Shown: one piece after another, positions 42,233 to 52,292 of the stretch
Layout of the letters: each line of letters starts with the position of its first letter
How positions within the stretch are numbered: position 1 is the first letter of the stretch
Assembly: GCF_937863485.1 (NCBI RefSeq)
Contig: NZ_CALMFY010000103.1
Span: 83,037 to 147,036, forward strand
Length of the DNA: 64,000 bases
DNA from: an uncultured Nostoc sp.
GTDB taxonomy: Bacteria; Cyanobacteriota; Cyanobacteriia; Cyanobacteriales; Nostocaceae
Direction of reading: 5' to 3'
Position numbers and translations under genes: made by a program
The notes under the pieces: model-generated
What the model saw: only the letters and a program-made list of their open reading frames with translations
Told to the model about the DNA's origin: nothing
Database searches by the model: none

Positions 42233-42883
42233 GTGTATTTGTTGCAATGGTATATTGGAGACTTGCGATCGCCTTCTGATCCCATCTTTGCAGTTAAACA
42301 GCCGCCTTTGGTCATGAAACAGGGCGATCCCTATATCCGCGCTTTAATGCGAACCATCTCAGCGAGTGAAGCCAGTGGCAATCGTCCCTATTCGCTGTTG
42401 TATGGTGGACAACAAGTCAACGACCTTAGCCGACATCCTGAAATATGCGTCACAATTGTCACAGGTCCCAACACAGGTAATTGTTCTACGGCTGCTGGCA
42501 GATATCAAATTATCAACATTACTTGGTATCGTTTAGCCCCCCGTTATCACCCAAAGCCGATGCAAATGATGTTTTGGACTACTTATAGTTTTGAAGCAGA
42601 ATATCAAGATATAGTAGTTTACCGTTGGTTAAGTGATTCTAAAGTTTGGGGAACTGATATTTCTCAACTGTTGCATCAGGGAAAGTTAAATGATGTTTTG
42701 CGGCGACTTTCTCCCACTTGGACAAGTCTAGGATATGGTATAGAAACCAATTTTGTTAGTAGCTCTTTGCCTAAGGTTTATCAGAAAATGTTGCAAGAGG
42801 AATTAACCGCAGCTAAACAACCAACAGCCACGAAATTGACACCATCTCCAACTCCTTTTAGCAAGGCAGTAAAGAAGCAGTGA
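42233..42883 (+). CDS. Glycoside hydrolase/endolysin-like muramidase (GH24/GH104-like)
   Basis: YIRALMRTISASEASGNRPYSLLYGGQQVNDLSRHPE...TAAGRYQIINITWY; frame stays open upstream (GFEFKGVEKLIGPIAALLGF) without an ATG, so the start is uncertain. Confidence 0.75.
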   Translation: MYLLQWYIGDLRSPSDPIFAVKQPPLVMKQGDPYIRALMRTISASEASGNRPYSLLYGGQQVNDLSRHPEICVTIVTGPNTGNCSTAAGRYQIINITWYRLAPRYHPKPMQMMFWTTYSFEAEYQDIVVYRWLSDSKVWGTDISQLLHQGKLNDVLRRLSPTWTSLGYGIETNFVSSSLPKVYQKMLQEELTAAKQPTATKLTPSPTPFSKAVKKQ

Positions 42884-42897
42884 AGTAATCCTAATCT

Positions 42898-43716
42898 TTA
42901 ACTTACAGCAGACAAAAAATATTTGATATTTTCTACAAATGCCAAGGTATTTTCAAAATGAATATTATGTCCAGCATTACTAATTATTTTTAACTGGGCA
43001 ATTTCACATATTTTAGCCATTTTTGTATTAATAGATATAAATTTTTCATCATATTCACCGACTAGTAAAAGCATAGATATTTTATTATCTTGTAGCTTTT
43101 CCCATAAAGATGGTTGGCAGCCAGTCCCCATAAAACGCAATGATTTATCTAATTCCTGGGGATTATTCTGCAACCGACTTTCTATCATGCGAGCGTATTC
43201 TAGATGATTTTTTAGATTCCCAAAAATCGTTTGATTGTACCAATTTGATAGAAAAGCAGCAAAATCAGTTCTAACAACACTTCTTGCTAATTTTCTACCT
43301 ATTTGCGTATCAAGCTTAATACGTTCTAATCGTTCTGCTTCTGCTGATAAACCTGGGGAAGCTGACTCTAGTACAACTTTTAAGAAACGTTCGGGAAAAT
43401 GTAGGGTGAGGTATAAAGCCAATCTTCCACCCATTGAATAACCAACTAAGAAACATTTGGCAATTTTTAACTCATCCAGCAAGTTGATTAAGGCATGGGC
43501 AGTATTTGTCATTGTATAGTAATCATCCCCACCCACAACTTGAGTTTTTCCGTGTCCAGGAAGGTCAATTGTTAAATAGGAAAATTCGTCTAATAGTAAT
43601 TTTATGGGTTCATCAAATTCATCAATGTTACCCATGAAGCCATGCAAAAAAAGAATTAGTGGTTTATCTAGAGTGCCAATTAAAGAATAGTAAAATTGAT
43701 AATTTTTAAGAATCAT
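42898..43716 (-). CDS. menH: 2-succinyl-6-hydroxy-2,4-cyclohexadiene-1-carboxylate synthase (alpha/beta hydrolase)
   Basis: LFLHGFMGNIDEF, LIDLPGHGKT..., LVGYSMGGRLALYL, SNAGHNIHFEN. Confidence 0.82.
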   Translation of the reverse strand: MILKNYQFYYSLIGTLDKPLILFLHGFMGNIDEFDEPIKLLLDEFSYLTIDLPGHGKTQVVGGDDYYTMTNTAHALINLLDELKIAKCFLVGYSMGGRLALYLTLHFPERFLKVVLESASPGLSAEAERLERIKLDTQIGRKLARSVVRTDFAAFLSNWYNQTIFGNLKNHLEYARMIESRLQNNPQELDKSLRFMGTGCQPSLWEKLQDNKISMLLLVGEYDEKFISINTKMAKICEIAQLKIISNAGHNIHFENTLAFVENIKYFLSAVS

Positions 43717-43953
43717 ATTTTAGGAAGTTGGCGCATAAATTATGTTAGCGCGATCGCTCGTCTACAGTAGAAATTAAGTGCGATCGCACACCGGATTATT
43801 TTATGGCTTATGCACAAGATTCCTAGTAAGCGCTTACTACAAATTTGAGGGTCTATTTACCGCCCTGTAACTGCTTTGGAACCGCCCAAACTATCATTTG
43901 AAAACGTACCTCACCAGGATGATAACCCCTATAATTTTTTATTTTTCTAATTT

Positions 43954-44355
43954 TTAAGGTAAAAATCGATCCAAAGCAGCTTTTAACTGTTTAATTTCAA
44001 CATCAATATTACCTTCTTGTGCGGCTCTACCAATACACTCAGTTAAATGTTCATCCAAAACAATTCGCGCTACCCGATCCAATGCACCGCGCACTGCGGC
44101 AATTTGGAGTAGAACATCAGGACAAGGGCTACTTTGCTGCACCATTGTCTTAATACCGCGAACATGTCCTTCTATCCGCGATAATCGATTGACAATTCGC
44201 CGTAAAGACTCTTCGCTATGGACATGAGAATGAGCCGACTCTCCAGTCCCATGAGCATGATCTGTATGTTCGTGGTCTGTATCGTGATTGTGGGAATGTT
44301 CTGCTTGCTGGGATGTTGGCAAGGATTCTTTACCTAATCGGTTTGATCCATTCAT
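43954..44355 (-). CDS. CsoR/RcnR-family metal-sensing repressor with His-rich N-terminus (InrS-like)
   Basis: HSHNHDTDHEHTDHAHGTGESAHSHVHSEESLRRIVNRLSRIEGHVRGIKTMVQQSSPCPDVLLQIAAVRGALDRVARIVLDEHLTECI. Confidence 0.88.
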   Translation of the reverse strand: MNGSNRLGKESLPTSQQAEHSHNHDTDHEHTDHAHGTGESAHSHVHSEESLRRIVNRLSRIEGHVRGIKTMVQQSSPCPDVLLQIAAVRGALDRVARIVLDEHLTECIGRAAQEGNIDVEIKQLKAALDRFLP

Positions 44356-44454
44356 GAGTTATTAAAAGACTTGTAGTACTAAGATCCTAGCCTAGTACTC
44401 GACCAACCCAAAATTTATGAGTCAGGGTGGGCCCCATTCTCCCTAACTTTACTA

Positions 44455-45660
44455 CTAACGATTGGCTCTTTCTTGGGGAATAATCTCCGTTACTACTCTA
44501 CCGCTAGAACTCCCACCTTTGACAACAATATTTTCTGTTTGCAGATTACCAACGGCTGTTTCACCCGCAAAATTTAACGGCGGGTCAACTTGCCGATAAA
44601 TCACATTTCCCTGAGCTTCAACTAACTTATTGTCTAGATACCAAGTTAGTGTATTGGATCTCAGAGACTGGCGACGCTGACCAACGGCGTTGACCTTACC
44701 TGTTAAATAAACGGTTTTTTGCGGTATTTTCATTTCACCTTGATTGGCTGTCACTGTAACATTTTCGGCACGCTGGAACATTCGCGTGGGCGAGTTTGTG
44801 GTGACAGTTTCTGCGTTCATGTTCCAGGTCATAGAGTTACTAGCTATTTGCATTGGTGGGTCTAGTAATTCTAATTGAGCATTCTGTTGAATAGTGGCAA
44901 TTTTTGTTTTTAAGTTGACTTCAGCAGAATTTCCCTTACCGCGATCGCTAATTTTATTATCTTTGTAGCGGTCAATTTGTAACGGGCGATCGCCAATCAA
45001 TTTTTCTTCTTTAATATTCCAGATCAAATGCTCGGTTCTTACTTGCATCTGGGGATCAGTGGAATTTGCCACTACCCCTCCAGAAAATTCCATGCGCTGT
45101 TCGCGGGTTTTAACTCGCGCTTCCTGCGCCACTGCTTGTAGTTGTTTATGATTACCATTAATCTGCTTGCGGACAATCAACAAATCTTCTTTGGGACGCC
45201 ATTCTAATTCATTACCTTGCAACACAATCCCATTACTAGGATCTATGGCAAATATCTTACCCTTAAGAAACAACTGCTTCCCATCTTGTTCAATATCTGC
45301 TACATCTGCCTTAATTTGGTAAACTACTTTGCCATCTTGATATAGCTCACCATAAGGACTTTCAGCCTGACCAATTTGTTTTTCTTTGGTGTATTTTGCG
45401 GTTTTAGCCCTAACTTTCCAAATCGGTCTTCCCACTTCATCTGCTTGTTCTAGGGTGACATCAAAGAAGGTCAAATTGCTATCTTGGTTAGATGAAGTCG
45501 CAGTATTTTGTTGAGAAGCTAGGGGGGATTTACCCCCGCAGGCAACTAAACCAAATACCAAGAAAAAAATCAAAGGAAAAAGCAGGAAGGAGGGAGTGAA
45601 GGAGTAATTTTGAATTTTTCTTACCCCCTCTCTCCCCCTTTTATGAAATTGATGCGCCAT
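44455..45660 (-). CDS. lptC: LPS export ABC transporter periplasmic protein LptC
   Basis: 401 aa lipoprotein-like N-terminus (VFGLVACGG); DVTLEQADEVGRPIWKVRAKTAKYTKEKQIGQAESPYGELYQDGKVVYQIKADVADIEQDG. Confidence 0.82.
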   Translation of the reverse strand: MAHQFHKRGREGVRKIQNYSFTPSFLLFPLIFFLVFGLVACGGKSPLASQQNTATSSNQDSNLTFFDVTLEQADEVGRPIWKVRAKTAKYTKEKQIGQAESPYGELYQDGKVVYQIKADVADIEQDGKQLFLKGKIFAIDPSNGIVLQGNELEWRPKEDLLIVRKQINGNHKQLQAVAQEARVKTREQRMEFSGGVVANSTDPQMQVRTEHLIWNIKEEKLIGDRPLQIDRYKDNKISDRGKGNSAEVNLKTKIATIQQNAQLELLDPPMQIASNSMTWNMNAETVTTNSPTRMFQRAENVTVTANQGEMKIPQKTVYLTGKVNAVGQRRQSLRSNTLTWYLDNKLVEAQGNVIYRQVDPPLNFAGETAVGNLQTENIVVKGGSSSGRVVTEIIPQERANR

Positions 45661-46298
45661 TATTCTTGGATTTCTAGGTGTCCATCACTAGTTCTGGGGT
45701 CTTCCAAAAAACCGATACCAGATAACGGCCGGTATGGATAGCTTTGGCGAGGGGTTTTTTGAATATCCTCTTTGATGGCTTCTAAATCAATGTAGCGATC
45801 GCTTACATTAATTAAGCTGTCGCTGGTCATCGAACGCAAACTCACCACTTCTACTCGCACGCCGCGATAGCTCACTGAATTGACCGCATATGCTAAATCC
45901 CCATCACCGCTGACTAAAACTGCGGTATCATAAGAATCTACTAACGCCATCATGTCTACTGCTATTTCTACATCCAGGTTAGCTTTTTTAGAGCCATCTG
46001 GTAGCTGGACCAAATCCTTAGCAATGACTCGATAGCCATTGCGACGCATCCACAGCAGAAACCCCTGTTGCTTCTCGTTTGTTCGGTCTACACCAGTGTA
46101 GAAAAAAGAACGCAGGAGTCTAGAACCTCCTGTTAATCGACACAATAGCTTCGTATAATCGATTTCAATCCCTAGTTGTAATGCAGCGTAAAATAGATTT
46201 GAGCCATCAATAAATATGGCGACCCTGCCCCGATTCTCTAAAACTTGTTCTGGCGTAAATATTGAATCGTTTTCCAAATTATTCAACATCGTTCTCAT
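45660..46298 (-). CDS. NYN domain protein, LabA-like
   Basis: RVAIFIDGSNLFYAALQLGIEIDYTKLL...LDVEIAVDMMALVDSYDTAVLVSGDGDLAYAVN. Confidence 0.88.
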   Translation of the reverse strand: MRTMLNNLENDSIFTPEQVLENRGRVAIFIDGSNLFYAALQLGIEIDYTKLLCRLTGGSRLLRSFFYTGVDRTNEKQQGFLLWMRRNGYRVIAKDLVQLPDGSKKANLDVEIAVDMMALVDSYDTAVLVSGDGDLAYAVNSVSYRGVRVEVVSLRSMTSDSLINVSDRYIDLEAIKEDIQKTPRQSYPYRPLSGIGFLEDPRTSDGHLEIQE

Positions 46299-46452
46299 AC
46301 CTCGATTTTTATCCTTGTTATTTTTGATACTTACGAACTTTTAGATACTAGTCACAGCGGCTTATGATAATCTTCCGGGGCTAATTTAAGTTAAGCCCCG
46401 ATAAATTTTTTGAGAGAATAAGAAATTGAACAAAATCAGAGTTTGATAAGGA

Positions 46453-48057
46453 CTAATCGTTTTTTGGGGGTTCTATTCGCTTAAAAACTGGTTGGTGTGT
46501 ACCCAACTCTTGTTTACTCGATAGTATTCCCCATGTTGCATGGGTGGCAAAAGGAGCGGTAACTGAACTTTGTATTTGATCGTTAAAGTTTATTCCAAAG
46601 CCCAGTTGCTGATAAATATCGCTACTGATGTTCGGAATAATTGGGGATAGGAGATAAGCTGATAGTCTAACTGATTCTAGAACTGCGTAGAGAACTTTTT
46701 CTACGGACTCCTGCTGTCCCTGTTTATATAATGACCAAGGAGCTTGTTCATCAATAAACTTATTACTAGCTTGCGCCAGTGAAAGGATAGCCCCGCAGGC
46801 TTGACTGAAAGCTAGCTCTTCATAGGCTTGTTTCACCTGTTCCCCTAAACGTAAACCAATTGTTTTCAAAGGATTTTCGTCAGGAATTCCTTCATTGCCG
46901 ATTGATGGGACATTATTGTCAGCGCAGTATTTCTTCACCATGCTCAAGGTGCGATTGAGCAAATTACCTAAATCATTCGCCAAATCTGCATTCAGAACAT
47001 TAATGAACCTTACTTCATTAAAATCTCCATCCTTGCCAAATTCGATTTCCTTAAGGAAGTAATAACGAACGGCATCACTACCATAGCGCTGAACTAACGC
47101 CACAGGATCAAGGGTGTTACCCAGACTTTTGCCCATTTTTTGACCATCTTTAGTCAAAAAGCCATGCCCAAATACTCGCCCCGGCAAGGGTAAGCCAGCC
47201 GACAACAACATTGCGGGCCAATAAACTGCATGGAAGCGCAGAATATCTTTACCAATTAAGTGCAAGTTAATTGGCCACCATGTTTCTAAAGCATTTGCTA
47301 AAGTCGGTTCTGCATCTGGTTCTAATAATGCTGTGACATAACCTAGCAGCGCGTCAAACCAGACATAAAGGGTGTGCTTGGGATCAACTGGTACGGGAAA
47401 ACCCCAATCTAGATTCACCCGTGAAATGGAAAAGTCTTGCAGCCCTTGATTTACAAAGCTGAGGACTTCATTCCGCCGACTTTCTGGTTGAATAAAATCC
47501 GGTCTAGATTGATAAAATTCTGTCAGCTTAGTTTGATATTTGGATAAGCGAAAAAAATAGTTTTGCTCGTCTCGCCACTCGACTTCTTTATTAGTATGAA
47601 TCGCGCAACGGTGTCCTTCTAGCAGATCCCGTTCTTCTTTGAATTCTTCGCAGGATACGCAATACCAGCCTTTTTGTTGTCCCTGGTAGATATCACCAGA
47701 TTCCCAGACTCGCTCAAAGAATTCTTTAACGATCGCTTCATGACGAGGCGCAGTAGTTCGACTAAAGCGATCATATTGAATATCTAGTAACTGCCATAAA
47801 CTAATGAAACTAGGGACAATTTCATCGCAAAACTCTTGTGGTGCTTTGCCTAAACTTTCTGCCGATCGCTGAATTTTTTGTCCATGTTCATCTGTACCTG
47901 TAATCAGTAATACCTTATACCCCAGCAGCCTCTGAAATCGCGCGATTACATCTGCTGCGATCGTTGTATAAGCACTGCCTATATGAGGAATATCGTTTAC
48001 ATAATATAGGGGTGTTGTCAGTGCAAATGTCTTTTCTGTTTTATCCACTAGATTCAT
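46453..48057 (-). CDS. metG: Methionine--tRNA ligase
   Basis: FALTTPLYYVNDIPHIGSAYTTIAADV, GTDEHGQKIQ, KMGKSLGNTLDP. Confidence 0.97.
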   Translation of the reverse strand: MNLVDKTEKTFALTTPLYYVNDIPHIGSAYTTIAADVIARFQRLLGYKVLLITGTDEHGQKIQRSAESLGKAPQEFCDEIVPSFISLWQLLDIQYDRFSRTTAPRHEAIVKEFFERVWESGDIYQGQQKGWYCVSCEEFKEERDLLEGHRCAIHTNKEVEWRDEQNYFFRLSKYQTKLTEFYQSRPDFIQPESRRNEVLSFVNQGLQDFSISRVNLDWGFPVPVDPKHTLYVWFDALLGYVTALLEPDAEPTLANALETWWPINLHLIGKDILRFHAVYWPAMLLSAGLPLPGRVFGHGFLTKDGQKMGKSLGNTLDPVALVQRYGSDAVRYYFLKEIEFGKDGDFNEVRFINVLNADLANDLGNLLNRTLSMVKKYCADNNVPSIGNEGIPDENPLKTIGLRLGEQVKQAYEELAFSQACGAILSLAQASNKFIDEQAPWSLYKQGQQESVEKVLYAVLESVRLSAYLLSPIIPNISSDIYQQLGFGINFNDQIQSSVTAPFATHATWGILSSKQELGTHQPVFKRIEPPKND

Positions 48058-48434
48058 GCAAAATAAAAATCAACTTATTAAAACGTTTTACATTTTACTT
48101 TTATCGGCAAAAAATGAAATTATACAATATTATTTCTATTTTTTCCCATACTTTTTTTATATTAGCAAATTTCTCAGGTCAATAATTGTTTTGTAATATC
48201 CATCAATTCAGCTAATTTATGCCCAAAATCTGGAAATTAACTAATCATAATTTTTTTAAATACTTTCTATTAGATATTATTGTGTTCAGGAATACAGAAT
48301 CCCAAGCGCAGAAAATCTAGCTGAGTTTGTGGATTAGACATTTCTATCTTAAGACAGTCATGGCAATAGTAAAGAAATGTAAAAATAAAATTAAGATAAA
48401 CTGCCATCTTTACCGGAAAATATATTGATTAGGT

Positions 48435-49160
48435 ATGAGTCTAAATAGCCCCCTGGAAATTTCTCGCGCTTTGATGGCAGCACTCTCAACGCAAATGTTT
48501 CGTTATTACGAGGATCGGATTCCCCAGGGTGCCAGTGTATTGGTAGTCAGCAATCACCGCAGCTTTATGGATGCACTGATTTTAATGGCAGCGTTATCGA
48601 ATCCGATTCGCTTTGCTTGCCATCACTACATGGGACAAGTGCCAGTAATGCGGGAGATTGTCATCGGACAATTCGGGTGTTTTCCTTTGGAGGAAACTCA
48701 AAACCGCCAGCATAGCTTTTTTTCGCAATCACAGATGCTGTTGCAGTCTAGACAGATGGTGGGAGTCTTTCCAGAAGGAACTGAACCAATGGTGAAATTT
48801 ACTGTGCCAAACCAAATGGGTAAATTTCAGCGGGGATTTGCCCATTTGGCATTGCGAGCTGATGTGCAGGATTTAGCTATTTTACCGATCGCGATCGCCT
48901 CCTTAGAAGAGGTGAACACTTCTGGCTTCCCCTTAAAGCTTTTGAGTGTATTTGACCCTTCAGAACCTTTATTTAACCAAGGTGGTTGGCATCCTCTGGT
49001 AATTTATCGTCGGGTTGCTGTGTTAATCGGTCACCCTTATTGGATTACGCCCCAACACAAGAAAAAATATCACGGGAAACAAGCCAGAACTGTTGTGGCT
49101 AAACTGACAGAACACTGTCACGGCGAAATTAGCAATTTACTGCGTCAAGGTTGCTATTAG
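48435..49160 (+). CDS. 1-acyl-sn-glycerol-3-phosphate acyltransferase family protein
   Basis: SVLVVSNHRSFMDALILMAAL (HX4D-type motif), GVFPEGTEPMVKF. Confidence 0.85.
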   Translation: MSLNSPLEISRALMAALSTQMFRYYEDRIPQGASVLVVSNHRSFMDALILMAALSNPIRFACHHYMGQVPVMREIVIGQFGCFPLEETQNRQHSFFSQSQMLLQSRQMVGVFPEGTEPMVKFTVPNQMGKFQRGFAHLALRADVQDLAILPIAIASLEEVNTSGFPLKLLSVFDPSEPLFNQGGWHPLVIYRRVAVLIGHPYWITPQHKKKYHGKQARTVVAKLTEHCHGEISNLLRQGCY

Positions 49161-49218
49161 AATCAAAAGCACCGAAGCTTTTATAACTAACAATTACCAG
49201 TCCAAAATTTATCTACCA

Positions 49219-50046
49219 ATGACTACAACAGAAGTTGAGCTAAACCCTTGTTTCCTGACTCCTGAACGAGTACAGCCAGAGTATCCGTTGTTGGTATACT
49301 TGCCAGGAATGGATGGAACAGGTCAATTATTGCGATCGCAAACCGCTGGATTAGAAGCTGGCTTTGATGTCCGTTGTTTGGCGCTCCCACGGAAAGACCT
49401 GAACACTTGGGATGTGCTAGCTAAAAGTGTATTGGACTTGATCGACGCTGAATTAGAAAAAAGCTCTCAGAGGCCAGTTTACTTGTGTGGTGAGTCCTTT
49501 GGTGGTTGCTTGGCAATGAAAGTGGCAATCCAAGCACCAGAGTTATTTAAGCGAATTATCCTAATTAACCCAGCTTCGTCCTTTCATCTTCGCCCTTGGT
49601 TAAGTTGGGCATCCCAACTAACTTACTTAGTGCCATCAGGATTGTATGATGTTGGGGCACTGGTGTTATTGCCGTTTTTATCATCTTTGCCACGCATTTC
49701 CCGAAGCGATCGCCATGAGCTGCTGAAAACTATGCGTTCTATCCCCTTAGAAACCGTTCTTTGGCGGTTGTCTTTACTGCGAGAGTTTCATATTGATGAT
49801 GAGCAGTTAAGTCGCTTAACTCAACCAGTTCTGTTGATTGCCGGTGGTAGCGATCGCCTTTTGCCTTCTGTAACTGAAGTGAAGCGGATCGCGAATATCT
49901 TACCAAGTACCAAGATTGTGGTGTTGCCCAATTGCGGACACGCTTGTTTGTTAGAGGAAGATATTAATCTCTATGACATTCTCAAGGCTAACAACTTTTT
50001 AGAAAGTAAAGCTGATATAGGTACGGGGCTAGAGGTGAGAGGATAG
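49219..50046 (+). CDS. Alpha/beta hydrolase
   Basis: LLVYLPGMDGTGQLLRSQ, YLCGESFGGCLAMKVA, LPNCGHACLLEED. Confidence 0.87.
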   Translation: MTTTEVELNPCFLTPERVQPEYPLLVYLPGMDGTGQLLRSQTAGLEAGFDVRCLALPRKDLNTWDVLAKSVLDLIDAELEKSSQRPVYLCGESFGGCLAMKVAIQAPELFKRIILINPASSFHLRPWLSWASQLTYLVPSGLYDVGALVLLPFLSSLPRISRSDRHELLKTMRSIPLETVLWRLSLLREFHIDDEQLSRLTQPVLLIAGGSDRLLPSVTEVKRIANILPSTKIVVLPNCGHACLLEEDINLYDILKANNFLESKADIGTGLEVRG

Positions 50047-50100
50047 AGTGAGGAGCGATCTGATCAAATAGAAATTAATAAAACAAATTCAAAACAGACT

Positions 50101-50349
50101 ATGACTAAAACAACTGTCAAACTGCAAATTCCTTTTGAATCACTTCTAGATGCTATTGCCAACCTTCCTTTAGAAGAAAAACATCAACTGTGGCAATTCT
50201 TAAATGAGGAAATTAACCAAAGCGAAGGCAATTTACTTCAAGAAGACTATTATGATTGGGGTTCCCAAGGACAGCCAAAAGACAAGCCAGTAGAATATAT
50301 TCCTGGAGTTGGGCTAACAGTTGTTGGTGGCAAGAATGCTCCAACCTGA
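50101..50349 (+). CDS. Small acidic protein, putative antitoxin partner of the downstream MazF/PemK protein
   Basis: 82 aa; stop overlaps the downstream toxin start by 14 nt. Confidence 0.6.
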   Translation: MTKTTVKLQIPFESLLDAIANLPLEEKHQLWQFLNEEINQSEGNLLQEDYYDWGSQGQPKDKPVEYIPGVGLTVVGGKNAPT

Positions 50350-50704
50350 TTTGCTTGAGTGTGGCGACGTAGTTATAGTAACTTTGCCTACTAGTACTCC
50401 TAGAGGACGTGAACAGCAAGGAACTCGACCTGCTGTAGTTGTCGGTATACCTTGGGCAGAAGTCCGCTATCCAATGCTAATGATTGCACCTTTAACTACC
50501 CAGAGTGGTTCTTGGGTGTTTAATAATCCCAGCTTATACCCGCGTTTGCCAGCTAGTGCTGGTGGTTTGCCTTTGTCTTCCATTGTCTTGCTAGATCAAA
50601 CGCGGGGATTAGATATAAATCGAGTTTTGACGTATTTGGGAACACTCACCCCTGAGCAATATGTTCCTATTGTTGATGGATTAACACAGTTATTCAGACA
50701 ATAA
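50336..50704 (+). CDS. Type II toxin-antitoxin PemK/MazF-family toxin
   Basis: CGDVVIVTLPTSTPRGREQQGTRPAVVVGIPWAEVRYPMLMIAPLTTQ...SSIVLLDQTRGLD; start set to ATG 50336 (track starts at 50321). Confidence 0.82.
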   Translation: MLQPDLLECGDVVIVTLPTSTPRGREQQGTRPAVVVGIPWAEVRYPMLMIAPLTTQSGSWVFNNPSLYPRLPASAGGLPLSSIVLLDQTRGLDINRVLTYLGTLTPEQYVPIVDGLTQLFRQ

Positions 50705-50808
50705 AATAGTTAATTTTAAACTGATATTTACGTTTAGAGAGGGATGTAAAGCCACTCACACTTCGCTACAAATTTAAAGAGAGAGGCTTTACAGGATGGT
50801 ATCAAGCA

Positions 50809-51975
50809 ATGGCAGACAAACCCCAAGAAACAGAGGTGAATAAATTAGTTAATTCACCCAGAGAAACTTCACAAGTAAAAATCCAGACTCAATCATCAGT
50901 AGAAAATGAACCGTCTATATTAGAGTCTTTTGTTAAAACTGTTGCTGAGACTGGCAAAGCAGTTTTAGATACAGCAGTAGGGGTGGGAGAAGCGACGGCG
51001 AAAGAAACACACAAGTTAATTGAGCAAACAACTCAAACCAGCGGTGAGGTTGTGAATCGCCTCAGTGAAAATTGGCTAATTAGAAAACTATCTGGAGTGT
51101 TAAATCTAAATTGGCTAATTAGTGATACTAATCTTGTTGATTTGGAAAAAGCAGAAGTTGCGGTAAACAAGCTGAAAAAACAGTATCCAAATGAATCACC
51201 CAGCCAGATTGCTCACCGAATCATGGTGGAAAAAGCAACTCAAGCAGGCACAGTTGGACTAGCCACTAGTATTTTGCCAGGAATAGCAGTGGCATTGTTG
51301 GCAATTGATTTAACAGCGACAACCAAATTGCAGTCAGAAATGCTTTATCAAATTGCATCTGTCTACGGGCTAGATTTAAAAAATCCTGCCCGTAAAGGTG
51401 AAATTTTGGCAATTTTTGGTTTAGCTTTGGGTGGAAGTCGTCTGTTGAAAGCTGCGGGATTAGGCTTGCTGCGAAATGTACCCTTGGCGGGTGCAGCGAT
51501 CGCAGCTAGTTCAAATGCGACGATGATCTATTCATTGGGCTACGCTGCTTGTCGATTTTACGAAGCCAAGCTGGATGAATCAACTTCCCTGGAATCGCCA
51601 CAGACATTGGCAACATTAAAAGCAGAGAGTGAAAAGTATCTAGAAAGTGCGATCGCTCAAGAAGCCGTCATGGATCAAATCTTAGTTCACATGATCCTGG
51701 CTAGCCATCCAGAAAAGACTTGGAAAGAAATTTTGCCAGAATTACAAGCTCTAAACCTCAGTCATAACTCGTTGGATACCATTGCCCAAAATATCAAATC
51801 ACTTAAGTCTTTTGATATACTGCTCAATCAGCTAAATCGTGATTTTGCCATACCCTTGTTGACTCAGTGTTACAAAATTGCCCAGCTTGACAATCAGATT
51901 ACACCAGTTGAGCAACATATAATCACAGCGATCGCTAAGAAATTTGACATTGACACAAATGGAATTGGGGCATAG
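50809..51975 (+). CDS. EcsC-like protein
   Basis: AEVAVNKLKKQYPNESPSQIAHRIMVEKATQAGTVGLATSILPGIAVALLAIDLTATTKLQSEMLYQIASVYG. Confidence 0.6.
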   Translation: MADKPQETEVNKLVNSPRETSQVKIQTQSSVENEPSILESFVKTVAETGKAVLDTAVGVGEATAKETHKLIEQTTQTSGEVVNRLSENWLIRKLSGVLNLNWLISDTNLVDLEKAEVAVNKLKKQYPNESPSQIAHRIMVEKATQAGTVGLATSILPGIAVALLAIDLTATTKLQSEMLYQIASVYGLDLKNPARKGEILAIFGLALGGSRLLKAAGLGLLRNVPLAGAAIAASSNATMIYSLGYAACRFYEAKLDESTSLESPQTLATLKAESEKYLESAIAQEAVMDQILVHMILASHPEKTWKEILPELQALNLSHNSLDTIAQNIKSLKSFDILLNQLNRDFAIPLLTQCYKIAQLDNQITPVEQHIITAIAKKFDIDTNGIGA

Positions 51976-52030
51976 GGCATGGGGCGAGTAGCTATAATTT
52001 AGCGAGTTGGTATAAATAGCACTCGTAAAT

Positions 52031-52265
52031 GAGTCTTTGATACTCGTCAATCCACCTTAGAACTCTGTTAACGAGTCTTTGATACTCGTCAATCCACCTC
52101 AGAACTCTGTTAACGAGTCTTTGATACTCGTTAATCCACCTCAGAACTCCGTTAACGAGTCTTTGATCCTCGTCAATCCACCTCAGAACTCCATTAACGA
52201 GTCTTTGATACTCGTTAATCCACCTCAGAACTCCATTAACGAGTCTTTGATACTCGTTAATGAAG
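52031..52265. repeat. 42-bp tandem repeat array, 5 full units plus sixth palindrome
   Basis: GAGTCTTTGATACTC at 52031, 52073, 52115, 52157 (one variant), 52199 and 52241; spacer CCACCTYAGAACTCYRTTAAC. Confidence 0.95.
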
Positions 52266-52292
52266 TTAGGAACTTTACTCTTTTACCTCCTC

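Noticed and set aside
52031-52265. Possible CRISPR array
   Set aside because: Spacers between palindromes are nearly identical to each other and there are no cas genes; it is a simple 42-bp tandem repeat
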